From Humulus lupulus (Eukaryota > Streptophyta > Magnoliopsida > Rosales > Cannabaceae), in the NCBI RefSeq assembly GCF_963169125.1, contig NC_084802.1, positions 27,657,107 to 27,721,106 of the forward strand: a DNA stretch of 64,000 bases. The letters are read 5' to 3'. Every line of letters starts with the position of its first letter. Position 1 is the first letter of the stretch. Under the pieces are notes generated by a model. The model was not told the origin of the DNA. It was given only the letters and a program-made list of their open reading frames with translations, and searched no databases. The position numbers and the translations under genes are program-made. Below, piece by piece: positions 9,816 through 20,737 of this stretch.

Positions 9816-10228
9816 AAGGGCTCATGGAGTCATTTTGGAGGATCTGATCTTTTGGCGAATTTGAGACTCTCTAATTTTGAGACTTTGGGACTGTTACTTG
9901 GGGCATTTTTTGAGAGAGCTTAGAGAGAGAAAGCTTGTATTCTCTAGAGAGAGAAACTCTATATTTTTCTACTTACACTTAAGAAACTCAGTTGACTCAG
10001 GTTCATCTGATCTTAAGTGTAGGCTACATATATCACAACTCCAAGTGGATTAGGCTATTACCAACAAATTGGGGCTGAACCACTATAAAATTACTTGTGT
10101 TATTTATTTTCTATTCAAGGTTTATTGTCGTTTTTGCGTCTACTTGCAGTTGGCCAAAATCGGGGTCAACATTTTTGGTGCTTTTATTGAGAGCCTGAGT
10201 AGAAGAAACACACTACTATCCTACCAAT

Positions 10229-12440
10229 ATGGTGCCCAGGAAGCCTGGTACGTCAACTACAAAAGAAACTATTAGACCAGAAGGTCCTGCACCTGAGAAC
10301 CCTGACACTGAGCCCAGGGTCTTTCTCGAGGAGACAACTCCAGAGGTTGTACAACTATAAGAGGCCATGGGAGCTTTCTAGGAGGAGATGATGCAATTTA
10401 ACGCCCGACATGAGTCTTTCATAGAAGAGATGGCCAGGTAGAGAGCTGCGTTAGAATAATAAAGGCGTGATAGGGAGGCCAGAAGCGAAGAGATCAGACA
10501 ACGACAAGAGGAAGTCGATTAGAGATATCATGAAGTAGCACTTGCTCTAGAAGAGGCTACCCAGTTGGCCCAAGCCAATGCTCAAGCCGTGGCACGAGCA
10601 GCTGTCCAGGGAGCACGAAAGGACAATGCTAGTCAGAAGTCCCCTGCTAGAAGGGCAGACTCTCGGGGACCTGACCGGAGTCAAAGAAATCAGACTGGTC
10701 GGGCAGATGACGGAGGCCTCTCTAGAACTGCATCAACAAAAAGGGAGAACTCTAGAACCCATTCCAGAGGTCACCGGTCGAAAACCTCCCGATCAGAGAG
10801 TTACCGATCGGATAGTAAGCACACTCCGCCCGGAAACAATCAAACCAAAGCTCATCGAGATAAAAAAAAAACTCCTAGCTACAAAGATGGACATAGTCGA
10901 GACGAGGGGGATAGTCATCAGACCGATCGATCAAAAGAAAAAGAAAAGGAAGGCACTGACCAATAAGGATGAAAAGACTGCATGGGTCGTACCGAAAAGC
11001 CACTACTACATCCCGGCCAGCAACGTTGTGGGAGAGAGTAGGTCCCGCGCAGTAAGCGTTCTGAAAAATCTAAGAGCACGATGTTTGATCGGGTAGGAGA
11101 ATATGCTTCTCGGAAGGATCTAAGGGACGTTATCACCAACAAGAGGAAGACCGTCCCGGTCGAAGGGCAAGATCTGACCCGCCCTACCGATTAAGTAGAA
11201 ATACTTGACGACATTGCACCAGATGGAAATGCCCAACTAGGAAGTCAAAATTTTGGAGCCTCGTTAGTTACACCAGCCATCCAAGCCCAGCTTGACGCAC
11301 TAACGGCTGCAGTGCAAAGTTTATCAAAATGACCTTCCAGGATTGATGCGGTAGACTACAGGAGTGGCAGTCCATTTTATGCCCGGATCAGAGCAGCCCA
11401 GCCACCGAAAAAATATAAAGCACCGGTGCTGCCGGTATATACATAAAGGCGAATCCCATCAGACATGTTGGGAAATTTGAGGACCAGATGGAATTGCTCG
11501 GGGTAAGTGACGATTATTGGTGTAGAGTTTTCCCGACTACATTGTCAAATACTGCCCAAGAGTGGTATTGGATGTTTAAGCCGAATTCCATTACCTCTTT
11601 GGAAACATTCAGGAAGGAGTTTTGTAGACAATTCAGCGCTACCCAGACTCCACCAGTTTATGCCAACCACTTGGTAGATATCAAACAAGGAAATGATGAG
11701 TCTCTAAAGAATTATATACAGAGATTCATGAAAGAAGCCAATAGAGCAGCTATTGTAGGAGACAAGGGGAAGATTGTTTCCATATCCTCTGGAATCACTT
11801 ACCGGAGCCCTTTGAGGGATAGTATACATAGAAATCCAATTTCAACACTTTAACAATTTCTTGACCGAGCGAACAAGTATATGAAATTGGATGATGCAAT
11901 CGAGAAAGAGGACAATGGCATAAACAATCCGGGTGGATCGGCTGACCTTCCTAAGAATGGTGGAAACGGTCATAATGGTGGAAAGAAACATGGGAATAAC
12001 GGTTCTGACCGCCATGAAGAAAAGAAGGCTAAGTCGAGTTCAAACGAAAATCCAACCAAGTATGGGCCTCAGTTCACTATTTACACCACTCTCTTGGCCA
12101 GCCGGGCGAAAATATATCTTGTTAGTCATGAAGAGGTTCCCTACAAGAAAGCTCCACCCATCAGGAAACAGATGAGTAAGAGGGACATGAATAAGTTTTG
12201 TCGTTTCCATGGAGATTATGGTCACGACACAAATGAATGTAATCACCTTAAGGACGGGATATAATTTCTTCTCCGGTCGGGCAAGTTGAAAAAGTACTGG
12301 GCAGAGACACCCCAAGGAGAAGGAGGCAACAACAATTCTTGGTTCAAATGACAGAGATCTCCACCCTTGAAACCCGGGCCTGTGGACTTTACCTTAGACA
12401 CTATATGTGGAGGTCCACACTTGACTGGGGATAGTAACAA
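10229..12440 (+). pseudogene. Tat-type gag with multiple stops
   Basis: The probable start ATG at 10229 (MVPRKPGTST) is in frame with the open stretch 10565-10966. The N-terminal part is a Glu/Gln-rich probable coiled coil interrupted by stops that mostly sit where Gln is expected. A basic Ser/Arg-rich segment follows. The gag core is at 11488-11853 (ELLGVSDDYW, WYWMFKPNSITS, FRKEFCRQFS, IQRFMKEANRAA). The C-terminal part (11881-12264) ends in the Tat zinc-binding-like block FCRFHGDYGHDTNEC. A short conserved VDFTLDTICGG follows near 12379-12411. Gag would build the particle. Frame changes and stops make the copy defective. Confidence 0.87.
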
Positions 12441-12814
12441 AGCAAGGGAGAGGTATGCCTGGTGCTTCGACATGAGCTGGAGTGCTAGGATCAGATTGGG
12501 TGAGCAGAGAGTGATCAGAAACCACTGGAATGGCGAGCATCTGAGGATATATTATCACTAAATACCGCTTTCAGAGTGGTAGCTTAATTTCAAGTTGTTT
12601 AACTTGTTATTTAAGTTTGGTTTATGAGCTGGTTATTTGCTGACCATACATCTATTTTTGAAATTTTGTTGTTGTTTAAGACTCGTTATTAGACACATTT
12701 TGTCTTTTTTTTTTTTAATTTACGAGTAATAAAAGAGACTACGCGCAGCATGGTCGATTCTTGCTACAAATGTGCATGTGTGTTAATTATCCGAACAATG
12801 TTCAACTGGTCGGT
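12441..12814 (+). other. Filler between gag and 3' LTR, no pol
   Basis: About 370 bp with no recognised domain and a poly(T) tract near 12708. No polypurine tract is visible next to the 3' LTR, and the first ~90 bp of the LTR seen in the 5' copy are missing or unalignable here. This is the scar of the deletion that removed protease, RT, RNase H and integrase. Confidence 0.6.
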
Positions 12815-13727
12815 AAATGTGTTGACTAAAGAAGTGTAAAGGTTGGATGTTGACCTGCAGAGTTGTGATATTACTGGTCAGGAAATAAATTTAGCCGACC
12901 AGTAGTGTGATTTGCCATGCCCGACCGGTGGTGTGCCATGCCCGACCAGTGGTTTGCCATGCCCGAACGGTTGTGTGCCATGCTCGACCAGTGGTGTGTC
13001 ATGACCGACCGGTGGTGTGCCATGCCCGACCAGTAGTGTGATTTTCCATGCTCGACCAGTTGTGTGCCATGCTCGACCAGTATTGTGCCTTGGCCAACAA
13101 GTGAGTTGTCTTTGCCAACCAGTCATTTAGGGGATGGATTTGGTCAGTCAACTGATCAGAATCTCAGAAGTTACCGTCTAGTGACTCTTCAGCAAAACCT
13201 CAGTAACAGCTTAATCCAAATCATTCGCAACCGCCGCGGGAATCTCTCAGATATCCCGGAATAATAGCTAAATTGTTGTAATTTGAATTTATTTATAATT
13301 TCTTAATTAAAGTTGGTTGGAACAATCAAGGACCCCGTCAAACGAGATATTTCTCATGTATGATCCATGAGCCTATAAATAAAGGGTTCATGGAAGATCT
13401 GATCTTTTGGAGACTTGGAGACTCTCTAATTTTGATACTTTGGGACTGTTACTTGGGGCATTTTCTGAGAGAGCTTAGAGAGAGAAAGCTTGTATTCTCT
13501 AGAGAGAGAAACTCTGTATTTTTCTACTTACACTTAAGAAACTCAATTGGCTCAGGATCATCTGATCTTAAGTGTAGACTACATATATCACAACTCTAAG
13601 TGGATTAGGCTATTGCCAACAAATTAGGGTTGAACCACTATAAAATTACTTGTGTTTATTTATTTTATATTCAAGGTTTATTGTCATTTTTGCGTCTACT
13701 CGCAGTTGGCCAAAATCGTGGTCAACA
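12815..13727 (+). repeat. 3' LTR of the gag-only element (inner end missing)
   Basis: It aligns with 9159-10171 from AAATGTGTTGACTAAAG onward and ends GTGGTCAACA at 13727, followed by ACTAC. It contains the same minisatellite family (about 12903-13090) with a different number and order of units, and the TATA box at 13374-13381. The U3 start present in the 5' LTR is not alignable. Confidence 0.88.
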
Positions 13728-13732
13728 ACTAC

Positions 13733-14880
13733 AAAAGCAATATCAGGTCTAGTGAAAACCTGAGCATACATCAAACTCCCTACTACACTTGCATATGGGA
13801 TGTTTTTCATTACTTCTCTCTCCAAATCGTTCCTAGAACATTGTTGCTTACTAAACTTGTCCCCTTTCAGAATAGGGACAGAACCAAGCTTACATAGATT
13901 CATGTTGAACCTTTTGAGCACACAAATAATGTAAGCTTCTTGAGATAGGCCAGGAACTTTTTGATTCCTGTCACGATGAATCTCAATCCCCAAAACAAAA
14001 GATGCTTCTCCAAGATCCTTCATATCAAAGTTCGTAGACAGGAATAGTTTGGTCTCACTTAGTAATGTCAAATCAGTACTCTCAAGTAAAATGTCGTCCA
14101 CATAAAGAACAAGAAAGATATAACGACTCCCATTGATCTTCATATAAATACATTGATCAATCTTGTTCTCTATGAAACCAAATGATGTCACAACCTTATC
14201 AAACTTCAAGTACCATTGACGAGATGCCTGTTTGAGACCATAAAGAGATCGTTTCAATTTGCAGATCGAATTCTCCTTTCCACTTTCCTTGAAACCTTCA
14301 AGTTGAGACATATAGACTTGCTCACTTAATTCTCCATTCAGAAAAGTATCTTTTAGATCCATTTGATGCAACTCTAAATCAAAATGTGCTACTAAAGCCA
14401 TAATAATCTTGAACGACTCTTTAGTAGAAACATGTGAGAAGGTTTCAGTGTAATCAATACCTTCTCTTTGAGTAAACCCTTTTGCCACTAAACGTGCCTT
14501 ATACCTTTCAATCTGACCCTAATACTCCTTTTTTGTTTTGAAAATCCACTTACAACCTATTGGTTTAAAATCAACTGGTAATTCAACCAACTCACATACA
14601 TCATTATTTTTCATGGACTCAATCTCATCATTCATAGCTTCTATCAATTTAGAAGATTGTTGACTATTAAGAGCTTCACTATAAGTTACAGGATCCACAA
14701 AATGGCCAATATCACATTCTCCTTCTCCAAGGTAAACTAAATAATCATTAAATATCTCTGACCTATTTTCCTTTTGAGATCTTCTTGGAAGAAGTATTTC
14801 TGGAATAACTTTTATTTGTTGATCATTATTTTGAATGACATCTTCCACAATTGGAATTTCTTCGATAACAGAACCCTAAT
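13733..14880 (-). pseudogene. Copia A reverse transcriptase
   Basis: The minus strand from 14848 to 14519 holds the RT lead-in (EALNSQQSSKLIEAMNDEI, VDFKPIGCKWIFKTK). After a stop the RT continues from 14488 with AKGFTQREGIDYTETF, LHQMDLKDTFLNGEL, SLYGLKQASRQWY and the active site LYVDDILL. It then gives GEASFVLGIEI and SLMYAQVFTRPDIAFVV, and is cut by the nested element at 13728. The YVDD catalytic motif is intact. RT would synthesise cDNA in the particle; the gene is inactivated by the insertion and a stop. Confidence 0.92.
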
Positions 14881-15860
14881 TCATAACAGAAGCAATATGC
14901 TCGTTAGAAATAGGAGCATTATCATCAGGGTTAGGGATAGGATCGCTATGATTATCTTCACTCGGAAAAGATACAGGAATAAAAATTATATCAAATGACT
15001 CCCCCGTTTCAAGAGATGGAGTAGGAGTGTTTTCAGCAACATCAAATTCCAAAAATTTTGCAGTCTGAGATTCAACAATTCTAGTACCTCGAGTAGGACA
15101 GTAAAAGCTATAGCCTTTGGAGTGACTTGGATAACCAACGAAAAAACACTGGACTGTTCTGGGATCTAACTTTTTCAGGTTAGGATCATAAATCCTTACT
15201 TCAGTTGGACACCCCCATACACGAAGATGATTCAAACTAGGCTTTCTATCAATCCACAACTCGAAAAGAGTTTTCGGTATAGATTTACTTGGAACACGAT
15301 TCAAGATCTAAGTAGCAATCATGATTGCTTCACCCCATAAGAATTCTGGCATATTAGATCTACTCATCATGCTTCTAATCATATCCATTAAAGTGTGATT
15401 TCATCTTTCTGCAACTCCATATTGTTCAGGGGTACCAGGCATGGCATGGTGTATTAAGCAACTATAACATTATCTTGTAAATACTTTAGCAAAAGGCCCT
15501 ATGTTTGTCTAGATTCGGTATATCTGCCATAATATTCCCCTCCACGATCTAAATGCATAATCATAATGAATTTCCCTAATTGTTTCTCAACCACAATTCA
15601 AATTTTTTTTGAGCTTATCAAGAGCATCTGATTTTTCTTTAACCAAGTAAGTGAACCCATATTGAGAAAAATCATCAATGAAGGTGGGAAAATACTTGTT
15701 TCTGCACAACGAAGTAGAATAAGGCCCACTAATGTCGGTATGTATAATATCTAATAGAGATTGGCTACAGTTGGCAATCTTTTTCCTTGTTTTGGTTAAC
15801 TTTCCTTAAGCATAATCAACACAATATCCCAATCAGAAGCATCAAGAGGAGGAAGAATAT
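14876..15860 (-). pseudogene. Copia A integrase core and C-terminus (fragmented)
   Basis: The C-terminal part (15304-14876) reads MNRVPSKSIPKTLFELW, HLRVWGCPTEVRIYDPN and VQCFFVGYPSHSKGY, the copia integrase GKGY-like region. Upstream (about 15470-15305) the DDE glutamate block GTPEQYGVAER is visible, followed by a stop. Farther up, the core is scattered across frames. Integrase would insert the cDNA into chromosomes. Numerous stops and frameshifts show decay. Confidence 0.8.
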
Positions 15861-16390
15861 CAACCTTAATTAATCGATCAACTCTTTCTTTGGAAATATG
15901 ACCTAACCTTTTTGTGCCATAGCAATAAAGATTTTTCCTTAATATAAGATCTCTTAGCCATATTATTATCAACATTGAAAGAGGAAGCTAAAGAAACCAA
16001 TGATAACTTGTAAAGACCATCAGAATAAAAACAGTTTCCAATAACTCGGGAGTCAAACATAATGTCAACCCTATTATTCGCAAAAAGAAAAGAGTATCCT
16101 TGTTTATCCAATAGCGGAAGCGATACTAAATTTCTCTTAAAAGTGGGAACATAAAATGTATTGTTCAAAACAATCTTAAAACTAGACTGTAATTCAAGAA
16201 TAAATGTGCCAACATAGAAAATTTCAACTCTAACATCATTTCCCACTTTAAGCTTTGACTCCCTTGCATTTGGCTTCCTGAGATCCCTTAGCCCCTGTAA
16301 AGTAGTAGAAACATGAACTGTAACACCATTATCTAACCACCAAGAATCAATAGAAATATCAACTAGATTAGATTAAAAAAAACACAAGCT
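15861..16390 (-). pseudogene. Copia A protease and pre-integrase region
   Basis: The protease active site (16325-16333) reads WWLDNGVTVHVS, so the expected D-S/T-G is D-N-G, which would abolish or weaken activity. Downstream the frame 16246-15878 gives the gag-pre-integrase domain (FYVPTFKRNLVSLPLL, LYKLSL) up to LWHKK. The frame then shifts in the middle of the integrase HHCC finger near 15925, because HISKERV continues in another frame. This element lost function at several essential sites. Confidence 0.82.
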
Positions 16391-16416
16391 AAAGGTCTAC
16401 CTTGTTTTTCTTCCTT

Positions 16417-17270
16417 CTTTTATAACCAGGTCTTAAATTTGTGACAGTCTATCTTCCTATGGTACAATTTGTCACAGAAGAAAAACTTCACATTAGTGTA
16501 TTTTGACTTGCCATCCTCATTCTTTTGTCCATTCCCCTTCTCCTTACCATTACCAGTTTTCTTAGAAGCATGGTTCTTATGATTCTTGGATTTTCCTTTT
16601 CCTTTGTTGGGCTTCAATTGAGAAACATAATGAGCAGACTCATTCTTTTCCTTTTTCAGCTTGCTTTCCTCGACAACACACTTAGAAATTAATTCATTGA
16701 CGCTCCATGTTTGATTATAAGTGTTGTAAGTTGTCTTAATGAGACTAAAAGAGGCAGGAAGTGCCTGAAGAGCATGATGAATAATGTAAGCATCAAGTAG
16801 AGGAATTTTATGATCTTTCAACTTGGATTGGACATTCACGATTTTTATAATGAAATCTCTCACTCCCTTAGATTCAACATACTTGATGGTTGTTATTTCA
16901 TCCATAAGATGTCCAAATTCTGCATTCTCACCAGTGTCATACATTTTTTCCACAACTTTGAAAAACATTTTGACATATTTAGTGTTAGGAAAACCACTCA
17001 ACATATGTTCAGGAATTGATCTCTTCATAGCAATGAGACTAAGACGATTTGACTATTCCCATTGTGCATAGAGAGTTCTCTTGGTAGTAGTACTTGAATT
17101 AGTAGGAGCATCGGGTTTATCTTCTCGCAAGCAGAAGTTCAAGTCCATTATCCCCAAACTAAATTCCACATCTCATTTCCACTTCTTGTAGTTGGAGGCA
17201 GTCAGAATTTGAATGGAGGCATTATTATTGTTCACAGAAAAAGAGACTGGAAATCCAAAATTAAAACTTG
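16417..17270 (-). pseudogene. Copia A gag (UBN2-type) with two stops and a lost zinc ligand
   Basis: The main open part (17028-16420) contains the copia gag core (FGHLMDEITTIKY, VQSKLKDHKIPLLDAYIIHH, ALPASFSLIKTTYN) and a Lys-rich tail. The terminal zinc knuckle FFFCDKLYHRKIDC has its first cysteine replaced by Phe. The frame extends upstream to about 17270 (SIQILTASNYKKWK, GIMDL), interrupted by stops at about 17173-17175 and 17053-17055, so the ATG at 17028 is an artefact of decay. Gag would form the particle. Confidence 0.87.
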
Positions 17271-18814
17271 ATTAAAATATGAGCAATATGTGAGAAAATA
17301 CACAATGGAGCCAAGATGGTTGTCACAAACTCCCCTAAGGGGTGAGAATATAACACATATATGATCTCGCTTCATGAAGTGTTAAAGAAATAATATATAT
17401 AAATTAAAAATTTATTACCTTTGGACAAATAAACTCTTAAGAAATATGCATTAGTTCAAACCAAAAAACAACAATAAATAAACACATAAAAATTATTACC
17501 TTTGGAAAAATAATTTTAAACATGCCAATATATCATTAATACACTTCATGGAAATCTAACTAATATATGTAACTACCTCCTTTGGGCAAGTAACTACACA
17601 TATTAATTAATCAAAAGAAAATATTTTCTATAAACGGATGCAATTTGGCGATAAAACAATCATTGAAAATTAATGAATATAATTAAATCACTTTGGTGAT
17701 GATATTATAATATTCTCAACCAAATTCCTAAACAAAAAAATTGCTCATAAATATATTTTGAAATCAAAATACAGTGTCCACCATAACACATTATTTTGAT
17801 ATTTAAACAACCAAGTTTTATTTTTATTTTTTTAATATTAGAACAAAAAATAATGGAAGAATATGAATAAGGATAAAAGAAAAAGTGATGGTGGAGAGTA
17901 CATCAACTAGATAAATCAAACTAAGAGAGTGACAATGTCTAATAGATCGAAAAAATATCCATAGAATTTTCTATGATTTAAAGTTTTCAAAAAATATGAC
18001 AAAAATATTTATTAAGATTTTCTAACTACCGAAATAGTAATAATTCAATAAGAATTATATGGAGACATCAAAAAATTAATTAAAAAATACCAAAAAATCA
18101 TAAATTAAATTCTAATCATGTTGGAAAAAAACGTCGAAAAACTCGCCCCGGAGACACCATGTGCGCCCCCACGCGCCGCTGCCCGAGAGTGGGCATCGCA
18201 CCAAGAGGTTGTCTTCAACCTCTAGCTGGGCCCTGAGACGGGTTGCGCGACCCAATTCCGTCCAGGCGAGTCAGAGGTGATTTTACGGCCAAAAAATGCA
18301 TGATTTCAGTGATTGGTTGAGGGGTTTTGATCGAAATGACATTTCTAATGGATCTATGGAGTTTAATTCAAATGAAACAATAAAAAAAGTAGATCCAAAG
18401 CTATAATTTCCGAAAATAATAACAAGAGAAAAAATTGAAATTGAACATATACAAGTCGTTCATACAGGAAATTAAACGAAGCTTAAACTATATAATCATG
18501 TATAACTACAAATTACTAATCAATTTCAGATTTTAACCACTAAATTAAACAATCAATGAATTAAGTTCATGATAGTTTTATGTAAAACCCTAAAACTTTA
18601 AATATGAAATTCTCATAAATTACTAAACGAAATTTAGCATAAAATATATCAATAGAAAGATAATTTCATGAAGAATAAAAGCCCTAATGTTTTAGGATCA
18701 AACTTTAAAAAATTCAACATAAAATAATAACGAAATTAATAAGTAATTAGAGAAAATTAACCTATATCAATTAATGGTTAAACAAAACATAGATCCTAAA
18801 TCATATACAAGAGA
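17271..18814 (-). other. Copia A leader between 5' LTR and gag
   Basis: About 1.5 kb of AT-rich non-coding leader. It contains a spaced motif ATTACCTTTGGA(C/A)AA or close variants near 17417, 17496 and 17575. It also holds one sharply GC-rich island at about 18125-18290 (CGCCCCGGAGACACC, ACGCGCCGCTGCCC), unlike its surroundings. I see no gene. The leader is long for a copia element, so part of it may be an unrecognised insertion. Confidence 0.6.
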
Positions 18815-18827
18815 CAATCTGATGCCA
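18815..18827 (-). promoter_or_regulatory. Copia A primer binding site (initiator-Met tRNA-like)
   Basis: The minus strand reads TGGCATCAGATTG two bases from the LTR end, a one-base-diverged form of the TGGTATCAGA site complementary to initiator tRNA-Met. It confirms element orientation and the LTR edge. Confidence 0.8.
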
Positions 18828-18829
18828 CA

Positions 18830-19269
18830 TGTTAGAAATTTATAAAACACCAGGATACAAGATTGTATATAATTTAGAATACAATGAGAAATTGAAAAAT
18901 AATTAAGAACACATACCTGCTTTTTCCATAGCAATAACTGAGAATTGTTAGTGCAATACTAACCAACTAAGTCTTCCTCCCTAGATCTCTAAATTAGAAG
19001 CAGATCAAATAGATCAACTAAATACAACCACATACAATTGTGAAGAGACAATATATATTTATAGAGTTAGAGATGGGACTTAGCTACAGAACCCTAGTTG
19101 GACTGGGCATTCTCATCAAATGTTGTCCACACTTCTGCTTCAACTAGACTTCATACAGATGCTAAGCCCATTCACTATAAATCTCTAATTATGTAAAGAA
19201 CTATCCAACAACCCATATTTTAACAAAATAATTAATTTATTAATGTAAACCCAAAATAAATGTCTTAGA
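18830..19269 (-). repeat. Copia A 5' LTR
   Basis: On the minus strand it runs from about 19269 to 18830, ending ATTTCTAACA beside the primer binding site. The outer end is TCTAAGAC rather than TGTAAGAC, so the terminal dinucleotide is mutated. TATAAATA (plus TATTTATA, 19056-19063) is the likely promoter TATA box. It is similar to 7508-7936. Confidence 0.83.
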
Positions 19270-20732
19270 GCTTATACTCAAGGACGAGCCTGAGTCCCAT
19301 ACCAAAGGGACTAATTTGGAGTATAAACAAAATTGTACCATCCTCCATAAACTTCTAAACATAGGACTATTTAAAAATTGTCCGGTCACAACACCTAATC
19401 TTGCCTGCCAAACATGGTCTTTGGTACCTTCTCTTCAAAAAAAAAAAAAAAAACTTACAATAACAAGAATAAGAAGGTTCGTAACCAAGCCTACCTGCAG
19501 TTCTTATTGTAATTAAACAATGCAATCATTTGTTTGTACTCCTAATTTAACCAATTCTTTTGGATCTGTAATGTAATGTACTAATATAAATGTATGTATT
19601 GGTAAATCCATACATTACATTACTCAGTAGATAATAAATTATAATTTAATCATTTATGCTGTCCCATATGAATGCCTAAAAACCAGCTATGCATCATAAA
19701 AATTAACTTTATCACATTGAATTAAGTGGGCTTTCATTGCATTAATATATTCACCCGTTTTTTGTGTTATTTGGGTTCTTCATTTCTACTAATTTGAATT
19801 GAACAAATCTCATATATAATCCACCGTTTAATTATTTATCATTAAATAGCTTGAGAAATAACTGATTGTTGATCAAGATTTATATCACCAAAATGCCCTT
19901 AATTATTCCATCAATAGTTAGATTGTTTTTTGAAATGAAGATATGATTCATTAGATTAAATTCCTACTATAAGAATAATTAGATTGTTGTGAATATGTAT
20001 ATGAATATTCCTACAATGTTGAATTCTTAATTGTTATGTATCATAATAATCAAATGTTATATAATCTGATAGAAGGCAATAATAATAGAAAGGAAAAATC
20101 ATTCAAAAATTTTAAAAAAATATCTGTAAGAGTTTAATTGGTAAACACATTTTTGTTTTACAAAAAATAAATAATGTTTTGCATAAATAACTATCCATCA
20201 TTTTACATTAAGGGTGACTCGCCCTTAATTAATCATTATTAGGTAGGTTGGTTTTTACAGTTTTTGTTTTCAAAAATTTATAATCAACTATATATAAAGT
20301 AAACATAACTTAAATCACAATCTTTAAAATGAGTCAAACATCTTTAAACATATACATTATATTTACTGAAATAAATAAAATTTGAAAGATATATATTTGT
20401 ATATATATTGTGAAGAAAAAAAAATAGTTCTTTATGCTTCAATGTGTTGGTTTGTAATATGTGATGGTTGTTGGTTTTAAGGGTCTACTACAATTTCAAA
20501 TGTGGGTGTTTATCCTTTGGAGAAATTGCCACAATATTCTTTGCCCAACTCATGAAGTAGTTGAGATAGGAGTTGCACTAGCTGTATTTGAGGAATTCCT
20601 TATTATTGGCTATAATGAAAATTAGCAACGCCAATTGGAAAATGCTCTTAACTTGAAGATGTAATTTCTCATCTTCCTCGAGTTGAGAAAGATGAAAGGC
20701 CCACATGAAAGAATATCTCTATAGAATTTTAA
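19270..20732. other. Spacer between Copia A and Copia B, no gene supported
   Basis: About 1.46 kb of AT-rich sequence with a poly(A) run near 19438-19454. A patch of more ordinary composition at about 20450-20715 gives short open pieces in several frames but nothing I recognise. This may be older host or decayed repeat DNA that Copia B inserted into, since its right-hand continuation is at 30979. Confidence 0.5.
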
Positions 20733-20737
20733 GTATA
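20733..20737. repeat. Target-site duplication GTATA (partner 30974-30978)
   Basis: GTATA precedes the left LTR end, and an identical GTATA follows the right LTR end at 30974-30978. It proves a single intact insertion of Copia B. Confidence 0.95.

Larger units (their letters stand above)
9159..10171 (+). repeat. 5' LTR of the gag-only element
   Basis: It starts TGTTATCCCC and ends GGGGTCAACA. It holds a minisatellite (about 9340-9515), a TATA box inside a hairpin (9799-9827) and a GAGAGAGAAA-rich stretch near 9915-9955. The segment TCAGTTGACTCAGG..CATCTGATCTTAAGTG is conserved in the other LTRs of this superfamily (31399, 60104). Confidence 0.9.
9159..13727 (+). mobile_element. Gag-only Tat-family retroelement nested in Copia A
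   Basis: Flanked by ACTAC duplications. The 5' LTR is 9159-10171 and the 3' LTR is alignable from 12815 to 13727. The internal 2.6 kb encodes only a Tat-type gag, with zinc-knuckle-like block and the start of the protease-adjacent region; RT, RNase H and integrase are absent. Its LTR ends (TGTTATCCCC...GGTCAACA) and gag match those of the large Tat element at 33260-60103. It is therefore either a non-autonomous derivative of the TR-GAG type or a full element that lost pol after insertion. The missing inner U3 end of the 3' LTR favours at least some loss after integration. Confidence 0.9.
7508..19269 (-). mobile_element. Copia A: degenerate Ty1/copia retrotransposon split by a nested element
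   Basis: Two related LTRs (7508-7936 and 18830-19269) flank, on the minus strand, a long leader, gag, protease, integrase, RT and RNase H. The pol frame is interrupted at 9158/13728 by a 4.6 kb + strand element bounded by ACTAC duplications. The RT frame from 13733 resumes at 9158 with the expected VLGRYLSNPGHDHW block. Without the insert the element is about 7.2 kb. Stops, frameshifts and a protease active-site change show it is long dead. Confidence 0.9.

Noticed and set aside
10578..11096. 172-codon frame overlapping the gag N-terminus
   Set aside because: It is out of frame with the probable ATG at 10229 and the coiled-coil segment; its downstream part may contribute after a frameshift, but it is not a separate gene.
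19316..19516. 66-codon + strand frame
   Set aside because: It includes a poly(A) run read as Lys and shows no recognisable motif; adjacent spacer has the same composition.
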